From NCBI GenBank assembly GCA_034408685.1, contig JAWXCP010000040.1:1-46803 (forward strand): 46,803 bases of DNA. The letters run 5' to 3'. Under the pieces are notes generated by a model. The model was not told the origin of the DNA and searched no databases. It worked only from the letters and a program-made list of their open reading frames with translations. Shown here piece after piece: positions 25,591 to 35,085 of the stretch (position 1 is its first letter; every line of letters starts with the position of its first letter). The translations under genes were made by a program, and so were the position numbers. The stretch comes from JANXVY01 sp034408685. GTDB taxonomy: Bacteria; Pseudomonadota; Alphaproteobacteria; Rhizobiales; Hyphomicrobiaceae.

Positions 25591-26733
25591 TCAGTTTGTA
25601 CTGGCGCGTTCGTCGACGATGCGGACAGGCTGGCCTTCATCAAGGCGGTGGACCCCCATCGACACCACCCGATCGCCGGTCTTCAAGCCAGCCGAGACCG
25701 TGGCTTCCGTTGGGCCGAGGTTTGCCACGACGACAGCCGTCCGACGCACCCGCGTTTGCCCGTCGAGCACGAAGACATGCGCGTCCCGGCCATCGTTCAT
25801 GATCGCTGAAATCGGCAGCCGGACGACCGGAGCCGAGCCACCGGAACGAGTTAGATGCACCGTTGCCGTGCGGCCGAGTTCGAGCGCAACCCCCGAAGGC
25901 AGCGAAAACCGCGCTGGAAAGGTTCTGGTCGTACGGTCGGCGTCTGGTGACATTTCCCGCAATCGCGCTGGCATCCGAGCCGATTTTTCAGCCGCCACCG
26001 AATTCCACACGCTGACTTCGGCGGTCGCTGCCATAACCGCTTGCGCGAGGTGCTCGGGGATTGCTACCGCGACTTCGAGTTCAGCGATCTGGGCAATCCG
26101 GGCGACGGTCTGGCCAGCGGCGACCACCTGACCCGCCTCGGCGCTTAACGACGTAACCACGCCTGCCGCCGCCGCTTCGAGCTGTGTGTAGGACAGTTGA
26201 TTTCGCGCAATGTCGAGGTTGCGTTCGGCACGCAAAACCCTCGATCGCGCCTCATCGGCAGCAGCCCGGCGCTGGTCGAGCGCGGCTTGAGCAACATAAC
26301 CCTTCTCGAGGAGTGTCTGGAAGCGGGCCTCGGCGGCAACCAATTGCTCCCGGCTGGTCAGTGCAGCGCGCAATTCGGCTACTTGCACTTCCACGGCCAG
26401 CTGCAAGTCGGTTTCATCGAGCTTGGCGATCAACTGCCCTGCCGTGACAGCCTTGCCAATGTCGACATGGCGACTGACGATCTTGCCAGCGACGCGGAAC
26501 CCGACGTCGCTTTCAAACCTCGGTCGAACCGTGCCGGTGTAGTTCCAAGTCGAGTTCGCGGTCTCGACCGTCACAGTCATCACCTGCACCGGCTGCACGG
26601 TGGCAGTTGGAGCCTTCGGCTTCGACGCTTCGGCGTTACAGCCCGCAATCAGTACTGCCACCCCAACGATCACTAACCCGCTTGGTAGCCGCTTCTTAGC
26701 GCTCGTGACCGAACGTTCAATCGCGATCCTCAT
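25591..26733 (-). CDS. RND efflux periplasmic adaptor (membrane fusion lipoprotein)
   Basis: The adaptor links the RND pump to an outer-membrane channel. The 380-aa precursor has a signal sequence with lipobox LIAGC (Cys 32), so it is a lipoprotein. Then come the barrel-sandwich segment VGFRVAGKIVSRHVDIGKAVTAGQ, a helical hairpin (about residues 110-175) and the beta-barrel and membrane-proximal domains. It is the first gene of the pump operon, divergent from a TetR regulator 137 bases away, with a nested palindrome between them. Repression of the operon by that regulator is inferred. Confidence 0.92.
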   Translation of the reverse strand: MRIAIERSVTSAKKRLPSGLVIVGVAVLIAGCNAEASKPKAPTATVQPVQVMTVTVETANSTWNYTGTVRPRFESDVGFRVAGKIVSRHVDIGKAVTAGQLIAKLDETDLQLAVEVQVAELRAALTSREQLVAAEARFQTLLEKGYVAQAALDQRRAAADEARSRVLRAERNLDIARNQLSYTQLEAAAAGVVTSLSAEAGQVVAAGQTVARIAQIAELEVAVAIPEHLAQAVMAATAEVSVWNSVAAEKSARMPARLREMSPDADRTTRTFPARFSLPSGVALELGRTATVHLTRSGGSAPVVRLPISAIMNDGRDAHVFVLDGQTRVRRTAVVVANLGPTEATVSAGLKTGDRVVSMGVHRLDEGQPVRIVDERASTN

Positions 26734-26741
26734 GCGAGCGC

Positions 26742-26799
26742 TCCGCTTGTAAAGTTAGCCCACTTAACTTATGTTAATTAGGCTAACTCCGCAAGCGGA
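26742..26799. promoter_or_regulatory. nested palindromic operator between pump operon and TetR gene
   Basis: Three inverted repeats are nested around one centre: TCCGCTTG (26742-26749) with CAAGCGGA (26792-26799), AGTTAGCC (26753-26760) with GGCTAACT (26781-26788), and TTAAC (26764-26768) with GTTAA (26773-26777). They fill most of the 137 bases between the divergent starts at 26733 and 26871, the place where a TetR repressor would control both directions. The AT-rich middle likely also holds the promoters. Confidence 0.75.
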
Positions 26800-26870
26800 A
26801 ATCGCCCTTTTTCAAACTCGGAGAAACCATTATTTCGCGAGACCGCTCGCAAACCGGCGGGGAGCAAGGC

Positions 26871-27512
26871 ATGATGCTGTCCATGACCCCGATACCGAGC
26901 AAAGCCCAAGATGACCGGAAACCCCGCTATCACCATGGCGATCTCCGGGACGCACTCATCGCGGCCTCTCGGCAACTTTTAAACGAACAGGGCGCCGAGA
27001 ACTTCTCGCTCGCCGATGCGTGCAGGGTGGCAGGCGTATCAACCGCCGCGCCCTACAAGCACTTCCGCGACAAGAACGAGGTGCTGAAAGAGCTGATCAT
27101 CATCGGCATGGACGAACTGCGGGTCTCAGGCCAGCAGGCCTTGCAGTCGTTCGGCCCGACAACGTTGGCCGGGATGGTCGCCATGGGCCAGAACTACGTT
27201 GCCTTCGCCAAGCGTGAGCCTGGCCTTTTTCGACTGATGTTCGGCCGAAACCCGGTGCTGAAGTCGGATCCGGTTGTCGATACCTGCTGCAAGACCTGCT
27301 TTGGCTGGGTCATCCAATCCGTCGCCGAGTTCTGCGCCGCCAACCGCATCGACAGGGATGCACCAACAATTGCCGTCGAACTGTGGACCTTCGTCCACGG
27401 CGTCGCATCCCTGGCGATCGACGGTGATTATAACAAAGTTGCCCCCGGTCTCGATACCGACGTCCTGATCGCGAACGCAAGCCCCCGGCTGCTGTACATG
27501 GATCATGCGTAG
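26871..27512 (+). CDS. TetR/AcrR-family repressor, WHG-domain type
   Basis: A ligand-responsive repressor. The N-terminal helix-turn-helix covers YHHGDLRDALIAASRQLL to VSTAAPYKHFRDKNEVL (about residues 20-70), and the C-terminal half has the LFRLMFG ... ELWTFVHGVASLAIDG pattern of the WHG (TetR_C_33) ligand domain. ATG 26871 follows GGGGAGCAAGG; ATGs at 26874 and 26883 are alternatives. Length is 213 aa, or slightly less. It is divergent from the efflux operon, the usual place for its local regulator. Ligand unknown. Confidence 0.9.
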   Translation: MMLSMTPIPSKAQDDRKPRYHHGDLRDALIAASRQLLNEQGAENFSLADACRVAGVSTAAPYKHFRDKNEVLKELIIIGMDELRVSGQQALQSFGPTTLAGMVAMGQNYVAFAKREPGLFRLMFGRNPVLKSDPVVDTCCKTCFGWVIQSVAEFCAANRIDRDAPTIAVELWTFVHGVASLAIDGDYNKVAPGLDTDVLIANASPRLLYMDHA

Positions 27513-27720
27513 CGCCAGCAGCCCGTAACGCTGGCTGATCACTTGGCGCAACGGCGCAAAACTCGGCACACTCGACCCAACCGTGTCGTCGCGGCATCAA
27601 CTGCCAGCGAACCGCACCAACCGTGTGGAACTTTCTCCAGCCGACCACAATCTGGCCAATCCTCGACATCACCGTCCGTTTTTTCGTCGGCAACGGTGAC
27701 GGAAATGGAAGCGGGGGCAC

Positions 27721-28245
27721 GTGGTTACGAGGGTCGTGAACAGTATGCGTTATCCAGCAAAAGGGGCATCCCCAACCGGGGCACCAGCGCAGCGTCGACC
27801 GCGTTCGACAAGCCCGCGGCCGCAGACATCGCAATCTCAAACCCCCGATCCCGGAATCGCCAGCTATTTCGTCTGGATGCGCCGCCACACCGGATTATCG
27901 ATCCACCAGACCGCCGCGCTGCTGCAGACCGAGGCCGAGGTGATCGCCGCACTCGAGGATGGAGCCGTGACGGAACTCCCTGCGTGGCCCGAGACGGTAC
28001 GGATCGTTCAAGCCTATGCCGCGCTCGCTGGCGTCGACCCAACCTCTCCGATCAACGCGCTTTACGCCAACTGGCCACCTGACAACCAAAGGGGGCAAGG
28101 CCCCGGAAACAGTGCAGGGAAGGGCGCGACGGCCCGGGCGGCCAAGGCCGCGAAAGTCCAGACGGTCGCCGACGGCAAGCTCAATCGCATGAAATCGGCA
28201 ATGGCCGCCCGCAGCGCTGGCCGCCTGTCGTTCAAGCTCTGGTAA
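27721..28245 (+). CDS. helix-turn-helix domain protein upstream of prfA
   Basis: Function unknown. The 174-aa product has a Pro/Ser/Arg-rich N-terminal 45 residues, a helix-turn-helix-like segment (FVWMRRHTGLSIHQTAALLQTEAEVIAALEDG) followed by LPAWPETVRIVQAYAALAGVDP, like the cytoplasmic XRE/RodZ-type domain, and a basic Ala/Lys-rich C-terminus ending in GRLSFKLW. No membrane helix is seen. GTG 27721 follows GGAAGCGGGGG; ATG 27745 is an alternative. A gene of this kind between ptsP and prfA is, to my knowledge, frequent in Hyphomicrobiales, which supports it being real. Confidence 0.8.
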   Translation: MVTRVVNSMRYPAKGASPTGAPAQRRPRSTSPRPQTSQSQTPDPGIASYFVWMRRHTGLSIHQTAALLQTEAEVIAALEDGAVTELPAWPETVRIVQAYAALAGVDPTSPINALYANWPPDNQRGQGPGNSAGKGATARAAKAAKVQTVADGKLNRMKSAMAARSAGRLSFKLW

Positions 28246-28322
28246 TTGTTGGCAGCCTAGGCCTATAAGCCCAACTTTCGCGCTGGGACCTGCCTGGCGC
28301 CCTGTCGGGTCCCCGCCAACGA

Positions 28323-29408
28323 ATGTCGATACCACGCGAAAAGCTCGACCGCTTGGTCGAGCGCCATCAGGTCATACAGGCCGAGCTCAACGCTGGCGCC
28401 TCCCCGGCGGCCTACGCCAAGTTGACCAAGGAATTCTCGGACCTTTCGCCGATCGTGGACGCGATCAACGCCTATTACGCCATCGAGCGTGAGACCCGCG
28501 ACCTCGAAGAACTCCTTGATGACGGCCCCGCTGACCGCGATATGGCGACCCTCGCCCGCGACGAACTCGTCGCGTTGAGGCCACGCCTCGCCGAGCTCGA
28601 GCATCGGCTGCGCATCGAATTGCTCCCCAAGGATGCCGCAGATGAGCGGAGCGCGATCCTCGAGGTCCGCGCCGGCACGGGTGGCGATGAAGCCGCGCTG
28701 TTCGCCGCCGACCTGTACCGCATGTATCAGCGCTACGCCGACACCAAGGGCTGGAAAACGGAGATCATCTCGACGTCCGAAAACGACCTTGGCGGCTACA
28801 AAGAGATCGTGGCGTCGATTACGGGTTCGGGCGTGTTCGCCAAATTGAAATTCGAATCCGGCGTGCATCGCGTTCAGCGCGTGCCAGCGACCGAAACGCA
28901 AGGCCGGATACACACATCGGCAGCGACCGTCGCCGTGCTTCCCGAGGCCGAGGATGTCGAAATCGAGATCCGCGAGCAGGACTTGCGGATCGACACCATG
29001 CGGGCAGGTGGTGCAGGCGGCCAACACGTGAACAAAACGGACTCTGCCGTTCGCATGCTCCACATCCCGACGGGGATCATGGTCGTATCTGCCGAAAAAT
29101 CACAGCATCAGAACCGCCGCTTGGCCATGCAGGTGCTGAAGTCGCGGCTATACGAACTCGAGCGCCAGAAACTTGCCGACGAGCGATCGTCCGCACGCAA
29201 AGAGCAGGTCGGCTCGGGTGACCGTTCACAGCGCATCCGCACCTACAATTTTGCCCAAGGCCGCGTCACCGACCACCGTATCAACCTGACGCTCTACAAG
29301 CTCGATGAGGTTCTCTCCGGCAACGCGCTCGATGAATTGGTCGATGCGCTGACGACGGATTATCAAGCCAACTTGATGGCCGAACTGGCGAACCAGGATG
29401 GGCTCTGA
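28323..29408 (+). CDS. prfA: peptide chain release factor 1 (RF1)
   Basis: RF1 recognises UAA and UAG and triggers peptide release on the ribosome. The 361-aa protein has the codon-reading tripeptide PAT (in RVPATETQGRIHTS) and the catalytic GGQ at residues 232-234 in GGAGGQHVNKTDSAVR, whose Gln is methylated by PrmC. The start at ATG 28323 matches the usual length. prmC overlaps its 3' end by 11 bases, so the modifying enzyme is made with its substrate. Confidence 0.97.
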   Translation: MSIPREKLDRLVERHQVIQAELNAGASPAAYAKLTKEFSDLSPIVDAINAYYAIERETRDLEELLDDGPADRDMATLARDELVALRPRLAELEHRLRIELLPKDAADERSAILEVRAGTGGDEAALFAADLYRMYQRYADTKGWKTEIISTSENDLGGYKEIVASITGSGVFAKLKFESGVHRVQRVPATETQGRIHTSAATVAVLPEAEDVEIEIREQDLRIDTMRAGGAGGQHVNKTDSAVRMLHIPTGIMVVSAEKSQHQNRRLAMQVLKSRLYELERQKLADERSSARKEQVGSGDRSQRIRTYNFAQGRVTDHRINLTLYKLDEVLSGNALDELVDALTTDYQANLMAELANQDGL

Positions 29409-30342
29409 CAGCGGCACGGGCCGGACACGCGTGGTCCCCGGTCGCCTCCGCGCCGATGCCCCGATCACGGTCGCGACGGCAACGCGCACCACGACCACGA
29501 CATTGACCGCGGCCGGAATTCCAGACGCTTCGACGGATGCCCGCCGCCTCGTCTGCCACGTACTCGGCATCACCCCCGCGCGCCTGATCGCAGATCCCAA
29601 TCGCAGTCTGACAATGGCCGAGATGGCGGCGCTCGACGTCACGGTCGCCAGGCGCCTCACCCGCGAGCCGGTCAGCCGGATCGAGGGCCACCGCCACTTT
29701 TTCGGCCGCACCTTCATCGTCACGCCGGACGTGCTCGATCCGCGCCCCGACACCGAGACCGTGGTCGAGACCGCGCGCGATATTCTCGACAGCGGTGCAT
29801 GCGGGCCAAATCCGCGCATCCTCGATATCGGCACAGGCTCTGGCGCAATTCTGCTGACACTGCTGGCCGAGCGCGACGGGGCGACCGGGACCGGCCTCGA
29901 GATATCGCCCGCCGCTTTGGCTGTGGCGCGGTTGAACGCCGAAGCCCTCGGCCTCATCGATCGCGCCAACTTTACCGTTGCAGACGTGAGGGTCGGGTTG
30001 CTGTCCGGTTTCGACATCTGGCTGTCAAATCCGCCCTACATTCCAACGAACGATATCCCGTTCCTTGACGAGGACGTGCGCAATCACGACCCGTTGGTGG
30101 CTCTCGACGGCGGACCAGACGGTCTGGACATGTACCGCGCGATTCTGGCAGCCGCAGCTACTTTGCCGGACGGTCGTTTGCCGAAATGGATCGTGCTTGA
30201 AGCAGGCGCTGGTCAATCTGACGCGATCGTTCGCTTGGCGGCGGCGAAATTTGGCGAGAAACTTGCGCATGTGCGGACGGTCGCAGATCTGTGTGGTCTC
30301 ACCCGATGCGTGGCGTTTGCGCTACACAGCCCATCGCACTAA
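29398..30342 (+). CDS. prmC: release factor glutamine methyltransferase PrmC
   Basis: PrmC methylates the Gln of the GGQ motif in release factors, raising termination efficiency. The 314-aa protein has the SAM motif ILDIGTGSGAILL near residue 140 and the NPPY motif (WLSNPPYIP) near residue 205 that holds the target glutamine. ATG 29398 overlaps the end of prfA; its first 20 residues are extra compared with E. coli PrmC, so an internal start such as GTG 29431 is possible. Confidence 0.95.
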   Translation: MGSDSGTGRTRVVPGRLRADAPITVATATRTTTTTLTAAGIPDASTDARRLVCHVLGITPARLIADPNRSLTMAEMAALDVTVARRLTREPVSRIEGHRHFFGRTFIVTPDVLDPRPDTETVVETARDILDSGACGPNPRILDIGTGSGAILLTLLAERDGATGTGLEISPAALAVARLNAEALGLIDRANFTVADVRVGLLSGFDIWLSNPPYIPTNDIPFLDEDVRNHDPLVALDGGPDGLDMYRAILAAAATLPDGRLPKWIVLEAGAGQSDAIVRLAAAKFGEKLAHVRTVADLCGLTRCVAFALHSPSH

Positions 30343-30834
30343 GAAAACGCTTGGATTGTAATGGAAATAGCGGTAGGTTGTTCCGACTGAAGGCGTTGCC
30401 GATGGGCCGTCAACTTTTGACCCCTGTCCTGCCTTAAGACGAAACTGTCGCAATAAAACGGAACGTCCGACGCGCGATAACGCGGATGTCGGATAGGCGG
30501 CGGATAACGAAAACGGGCAGTTCAATCGGCGAGCCGAACGCCGACGAGAGCGATCGACGATCGTTCTGTCACCGGCGAATTCGCATGGGCTCACCTGCAT
30601 TGCAAATTCAGAATGTGGCCAGTCAGCCTCGGGGCGCACTGTCTATCTTCATAGCGGGAAGACAGTTCGCGGTCAGATAACCTCGAAAAACAACGCCCGA
30701 TGTCACCGTCGGCCAAGCTACAACCGGCGCGTCAGCACGCTCGGCATGTCCAGAACGTCTGGCGAGCCAGGCACATGCGCAGCTAAAAAAACCAACCCGA
30801 TTTTCACGAACGGCAAGAGCGAGATACGAGGACC
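30343..30834. other. 492-base intergenic region between prmC and the DUF4167 gene
   Basis: No convincing gene, RNA or terminator was found. Short open frames on either strand lack ribosome binding sites and family features. It must contain the promoter of the DUF4167 gene, but I could not pick -35 and -10 boxes with confidence. Confidence 0.5.
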
Positions 30835-32196
30835 ATGAGGCAGGGACAGCAGCATCGCCGCGGTCGCGGCAGAGGCAGTCACAACGCCGGTCACGGCAGC
30901 AGCAGCAACACGAGTAGTAACAACAATCAAAACAACAGGAAGCTGCAGAACCCTCTGTCGCGCACCTACCACAGCAACGGTCCCGACGGTAAAGTCTCGG
31001 GCTCGCCGCAGTCGATCGCGGACAAATACCTTTCGCTCGCCCGCGATGCGCTGTCGTCCGGTGACTACGTGCTGGCCGAAAATTATCTCCAGCACGCCGA
31101 ACATTACAATCGCATCATCCTCGCCTATCGCGAGCAGGTTGCCCAATCGCAAGACGAAGCGAACGGCGGACGGCCACGCACCGAGGTCGACATCAACGCC
31201 GACTTCCCCGATGAAGATACCGATTCGTTGGGTCGCGACCTCAGCCCGTTGCCAGCCGAACAGCCCCGTCCCCGTCCTGAAATTCGCCCGCGCGAAGATC
31301 AGCCACCACGGTTTGATACAGCCGCCAGAGATGCATCTCGGGAAAATCCCCGCGAAGGGTCTCGGGAAGGGTCTCGCGAAGGGTCTCGGGAAGGGTCACG
31401 GGACGGGTTCCGAGAAGGCGGCCAGGGCGACGATCGCGCAAACCGCTTCCCCGACCGCCAGCGTCCAAATCGGGATCGCTTCGGCGACCGCGAGCGCTAT
31501 CAGGGCGGTGATCGCAACGGTGGCGACCGAAATGGTGCCGATCGTGGCGGTGAGCGGTTCGGACCGCGACCCGCATATGGTCCCGACGGCCAACTGCTGC
31601 AGGACCGCCCACGCGATGACAGACCGCGAGACGATCGCGGCGACCGTCAACGCGACCGCAATTTCCGCCCCGGCGCGGGCGCCCCCCGAGACGACAGACC
31701 CCGAGACGACAGACCCCGAGACGACAGACCTCGCGATGATCGGCCCCGGTTTGACGGTCCCCGTCCCGAACAGGTGCGTTCGGACTTCGCAAGGCCGGAC
31801 GCTCCCCGGTCAGACGCTCCTCGGTCAGACGCAGCCCGCTTCGATGCGATGCGTCCCGAATCGCTAGCGCGGGAAGCGCTCGATCCTATCCCGGAAACGC
31901 CCCGTATCGACGCGCCGAGGATGGAAGCACCTCGCACGGATCAGCCAAGTCGGATTGAGCAACCAGCCCGCGTTGAACCAATCCGCATAGAACCGACTGT
32001 CGTCCCGGTCGCCGAAGTGCCCGCCCCACGGCCGGTCCGCCGCCGCGAACGCGGTCCCGCGCTGCCCGAGGATGCTCAGCCCGATTTCCTGCGCCGCCCC
32101 GTAAGGCGTCCGCGCCGCGAGGCGGTGGCCGAAGAGCCGGTCGCGGGCCCGGACGCGGCCCCCGCCCCGCCTGACCGCGAGCCAGACGCCGACTGA
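30835..32196 (+). CDS. DUF4167 domain protein with Arg/Asp repeat tail
   Basis: Function unknown; DUF4167 proteins are conserved in alphaproteobacteria behind prmC. The first 20 residues are Gln/Arg/Gly-rich (RGRGRG), followed by a Ser/Asn linker. The conserved domain runs from RTYHSNGPDGKVSGSP to YFLQHAEHYNRI-like residues (about 42-105). The remaining 350 residues are disordered and highly charged, with tandem repeats: REGS units (DNA about 31353-31407), RDDRP units (about 31683-31750) and RSDAP units (about 31790-31835). RG- and RD-rich tails suggest RNA binding, which is inference. AGGACC precedes the ATG. Confidence 0.88.
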   Translation: MRQGQQHRRGRGRGSHNAGHGSSSNTSSNNNQNNRKLQNPLSRTYHSNGPDGKVSGSPQSIADKYLSLARDALSSGDYVLAENYLQHAEHYNRIILAYREQVAQSQDEANGGRPRTEVDINADFPDEDTDSLGRDLSPLPAEQPRPRPEIRPREDQPPRFDTAARDASRENPREGSREGSREGSREGSRDGFREGGQGDDRANRFPDRQRPNRDRFGDRERYQGGDRNGGDRNGADRGGERFGPRPAYGPDGQLLQDRPRDDRPRDDRGDRQRDRNFRPGAGAPRDDRPRDDRPRDDRPRDDRPRFDGPRPEQVRSDFARPDAPRSDAPRSDAARFDAMRPESLAREALDPIPETPRIDAPRMEAPRTDQPSRIEQPARVEPIRIEPTVVPVAEVPAPRPVRRRERGPALPEDAQPDFLRRPVRRPRREAVAEEPVAGPDAAPAPPDREPDAD

Positions 32197-32472
32197 CGTC
32201 CGCATCACGAGCTGTTTCAGCGTCGAAAATTGCGAACATCCGGAATCGCGTCGAAATCAGACGCTTACGCCGCAATGTGAAGGTGGCGGAGCGTTGCTCG
32301 CGGGCCACAGATTGGTCGCCGCTCCCCGTTACGACCAAAGTCTTCAAGCGTGCGTATCGACGCACGGCGCGCTGGCCTCTACTGTGTAGTCTGGCCAAAT
32401 GATGGCCGTGAACAAAAACACGATGGCACAGCGATATCGTTGAAGCCTAAATCGGCGCTTAGGGGAGAAAAA

Positions 32473-32727
32473 ATGCAAGGACCAAACGTCGTCCGTCACT
32501 GGGCTCGCACCAGTACGCTCATGTGGATCATGTTCGTGCTCTGGCTGATCTTCAGCTTCGGCATTCACTTCTTCGTCAAGGAGCTTAACGCCATCAAGTT
32601 CGGTGGCTTCCCTCTTGGCTTTTATATGGCCGCGCAAGGCTCGCTGATCATCTTCGTCGTGATGTTGTTCACGTTCGCCGCAAGGCAGGACGGAATCGAC
32701 CGCGACGAAGGTATGGCTGAAGATTGA
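32473..32727 (+). CDS. DUF4212 small subunit of sodium:solute symporter
   Basis: An 84-aa membrane protein with two helices (about residues 14-34 and 50-70), of the DUF4212 type always found beside VC_2705-family sodium:solute symporters. AGGGGAG just before ATG 32473 fixes the start; the frame is open upstream to 32350, but that part has no family similarity. The symporter gene begins 14 bases downstream and has its own strong ribosome binding site, so the two form a transport complex made from one transcript (inferred). Confidence 0.9.
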   Translation: MQGPNVVRHWARTSTLMWIMFVLWLIFSFGIHFFVKELNAIKFGGFPLGFYMAAQGSLIIFVVMLFTFAARQDGIDRDEGMAED

Positions 32728-32741
32728 GGGGAGAACATAAC

Positions 32742-34952
32742 ATGGCAACTCCGGCAAAAGCCGGCGGCGGGTTCGTTGCGAATCTCGGCCGCATCTACGC
32801 CCTCTACACGGGCGCCTTTTTCGTCGTCGTCGTGGCTCTCGCCGCGTACGAATACTTGGCCAAGTCAAGTGGCCAGAACGCGTTGGTCGTCAACCAGAAC
32901 ATCGGCTACGGCTTCGTGTTCCTGACAATCGGCGTTTACGCTCTCATCGGCGTCCTTTCGCGGACATCGGACTCGGGCGAATATTACGTGGCCGGCCGCG
33001 TCGTCCCTGCCTTCTACAACGGCATGGCAACCGGTGCTGACTGGATGTCGGCGGCTTCGTTTATCGGCATGGCTGGTACGCTCTACCTGCTCGGCTACGA
33101 TGGTTTGGCCTTCGTTCTCGGCTGGACGGGCGGCTACGTTCTCGTGGCTATTCTGATCGCGCCGTTCTTGCGCAAGTTCGGCGCCTACACGGTGCCCGAC
33201 TTTTTCGCCGCTCGCTACGAGGGTAACCTCCCACGCTTCCTGGCAGTTGTCGTGCTTCTCGCCTGTTCGTTCACCTACGTCGTCGCGCAAATCGTCGGCA
33301 CCGGGTTGATCGCGCAGCGCTTCCTCAATATGGATTTCGAGCTTGCTGTTTACGTCGGCCTCGGCGGTATTCTCGTGTGTTCGATGCTCGGCGGCATGAA
33401 GGCCGTGACCTGGACCCAGGTTGCCCAGTATATCGTTCTGATCATCGCCTACCTAGTTCCGGTGGTTATCCTCTCGGGCCAAAAGTACGGGATCCCGATC
33501 CCGCAGCTGACTTATGGTCAGGCACTCGCCGATATCGCGACTCTCGAGGCGCAGATGATCAAGGACGGTCTCGCACCGGCTTTGAACATGGCAACCGGTG
33601 CGGGCCTCAAGCCGCACACCGCTCCGTTCACCAGCTACAGCCAGCTCAACTTCTTCGCGCTGATCTTGTGCTTGATGGTCGGCACGGCGTCACTCCCCCA
33701 CGTTCTGATGCGTTATTTCACCACCCCATCGGTGCGTGAAGCCCGCGTGTCGGTGGCTTGGTCGCTGCTTTTTATCTTCCTGCTCTACTTCACGGCTCCA
33801 GCATATGCGGCGTTCGCCAAGCTCGAGGTTTATTCGTTGATCGCGAAGAAGACCGCGTTGGCCGATCTTCCGCAGTGGATGTTTACATGGGGCAAAGCCG
33901 GTCTGGTCACGGTTTGCGGTAAGGCGGCCGCAAGTATCGAGGCCGTAACGGCGGCTTGCGCTGCTCTGCCAAACCATCCGGGCATCCTGAGATTCCAGGA
34001 CCTCGGTATTCAAGCCGACGCCATCGTGATCGCGACACCCGAGATCGCGGGCCTGCCTTACGTCATCGCCGGCCTTGTCGCCGCCGGTGGCCTCGCGGCT
34101 GCTCTATCGACAGCCGACGGCCTCCTCCTCGCCATCGCCAACGCGTTGTCGCACGATCTGTACTACAAAATGGTGACGCCGTTGAACCGCGTCGCCCGGC
34201 TCTTGATCAGCACCGTTGCCGTCGTCGTGTTGCTCGCTGGACTCTATGCTCTGTTCTCTGTGGGCGCTCCAGTTAGTGGCATCCCTCGTTGGATGATCTT
34301 GACCGGCGTCATAGCAGGTGTGGTCGCCATCTTTGGTTACCTCTATGCGGGTGCAAACGAAGTCTCTCGCCGACTGTTGATCTCGCGCGTGCTGCTGCTC
34401 GTCGTGGCGGCATTCGCAGCGGCAACGGCAGCGACTCGTCCCGCGGACATCGTGGCCATGGTCGCCTGGGCGTTCTCACTCGCTGCCGCCGGTATCTTCC
34501 CGGCGCTGGTGCTTGGTGTCTGGTGGAAGCGTGCGAACTATGCCGGTTGCGTTGCCGGTATGATCATCGGGTTCTCGCTCTGCCTGTTCTACCTCGTCGT
34601 CACCCGTTACTTCCCGGGTTACGGTGTGGCCTACTTCGGCATGACGTCATTGCTGAACCCGATCTCGGGCAAGCCAATAATTGCCGACTTGGCCAAGGCG
34701 ATGGCCGATCCCAACGCGATGCAGGCCTTCGTTCTGCAAGCGCACCCACTTGCTTCGAAAGTCGGCTGGATGGATGTGAACAACATCTCGTCGGCGCTGT
34801 TCTCGTTGCCGATCGGGTTCTTGACGATCATTATCGTGTCGCTCATGACGGCGCGTCCGTCGCAGGCGATGTACGATCTGATCGACTCTATCCGATGCCC
34901 ACGCGGTGATACTGTGATGCAGGACAAGGACGCTGTCGTTCAGGCCCACTGA
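32742..34952 (+). CDS. sodium:solute symporter, VC_2705/ActP-like
   Basis: An SSS-family transporter that takes up a small organic acid, acetate-like in the best-known relatives, with sodium ions. The 736-aa protein has about 13 hydrophobic helices, including GADWMSAASFIGMAGTLYL, FGAYTVPDFFAARY and GGLAAALSTADGLLLAIANA, conserved in ActP-type members. It is much longer than E. coli ActP (549 aa) owing to extended loops around residues 265-300 and 375-430. GAGGGGAGAACATAAC precedes ATG 32742. Its usual partner, the CBS-DUF294/exonuclease protein, is encoded 10 kb away. Substrate not determined. Confidence 0.9.
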   Translation: MATPAKAGGGFVANLGRIYALYTGAFFVVVVALAAYEYLAKSSGQNALVVNQNIGYGFVFLTIGVYALIGVLSRTSDSGEYYVAGRVVPAFYNGMATGADWMSAASFIGMAGTLYLLGYDGLAFVLGWTGGYVLVAILIAPFLRKFGAYTVPDFFAARYEGNLPRFLAVVVLLACSFTYVVAQIVGTGLIAQRFLNMDFELAVYVGLGGILVCSMLGGMKAVTWTQVAQYIVLIIAYLVPVVILSGQKYGIPIPQLTYGQALADIATLEAQMIKDGLAPALNMATGAGLKPHTAPFTSYSQLNFFALILCLMVGTASLPHVLMRYFTTPSVREARVSVAWSLLFIFLLYFTAPAYAAFAKLEVYSLIAKKTALADLPQWMFTWGKAGLVTVCGKAAASIEAVTAACAALPNHPGILRFQDLGIQADAIVIATPEIAGLPYVIAGLVAAGGLAAALSTADGLLLAIANALSHDLYYKMVTPLNRVARLLISTVAVVVLLAGLYALFSVGAPVSGIPRWMILTGVIAGVVAIFGYLYAGANEVSRRLLISRVLLLVVAAFAAATAATRPADIVAMVAWAFSLAAAGIFPALVLGVWWKRANYAGCVAGMIIGFSLCLFYLVVTRYFPGYGVAYFGMTSLLNPISGKPIIADLAKAMADPNAMQAFVLQAHPLASKVGWMDVNNISSALFSLPIGFLTIIIVSLMTARPSQAMYDLIDSIRCPRGDTVMQDKDAVVQAH

Positions 34953-34988
34953 GGCTTGGTGGTAAGGCGTTCTTTCCCCTAAACAACC

Positions 34989-35022
34989 GAAGGGCGGGTG
35001 CTGCACCCGCCCTTCTCGTTTT
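34989..35022 (+). terminator. Rho-independent terminator after the symporter gene
   Basis: GAAGGGCGGGTG (34989-35000) and CACCCGCCCTTC (35004-35015) form a perfect 12-bp stem with a 3-base loop, followed by TCGTTTT. It lies 36 bases after the symporter stop. Confidence 0.93.
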
Positions 35023-35085
35023 GACCGGACCGCTTTCGGCTGCTCAAACACCTCAAGCGTCGTTGAAAAACCCGGATTGGCCCCG

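Noticed and set aside
27543..28082. A 179-codon plus-strand frame overlapping the HTH gene
   Set aside because: Composition is a shadow of the HTH gene, which has recognisable domain character and a conserved position.
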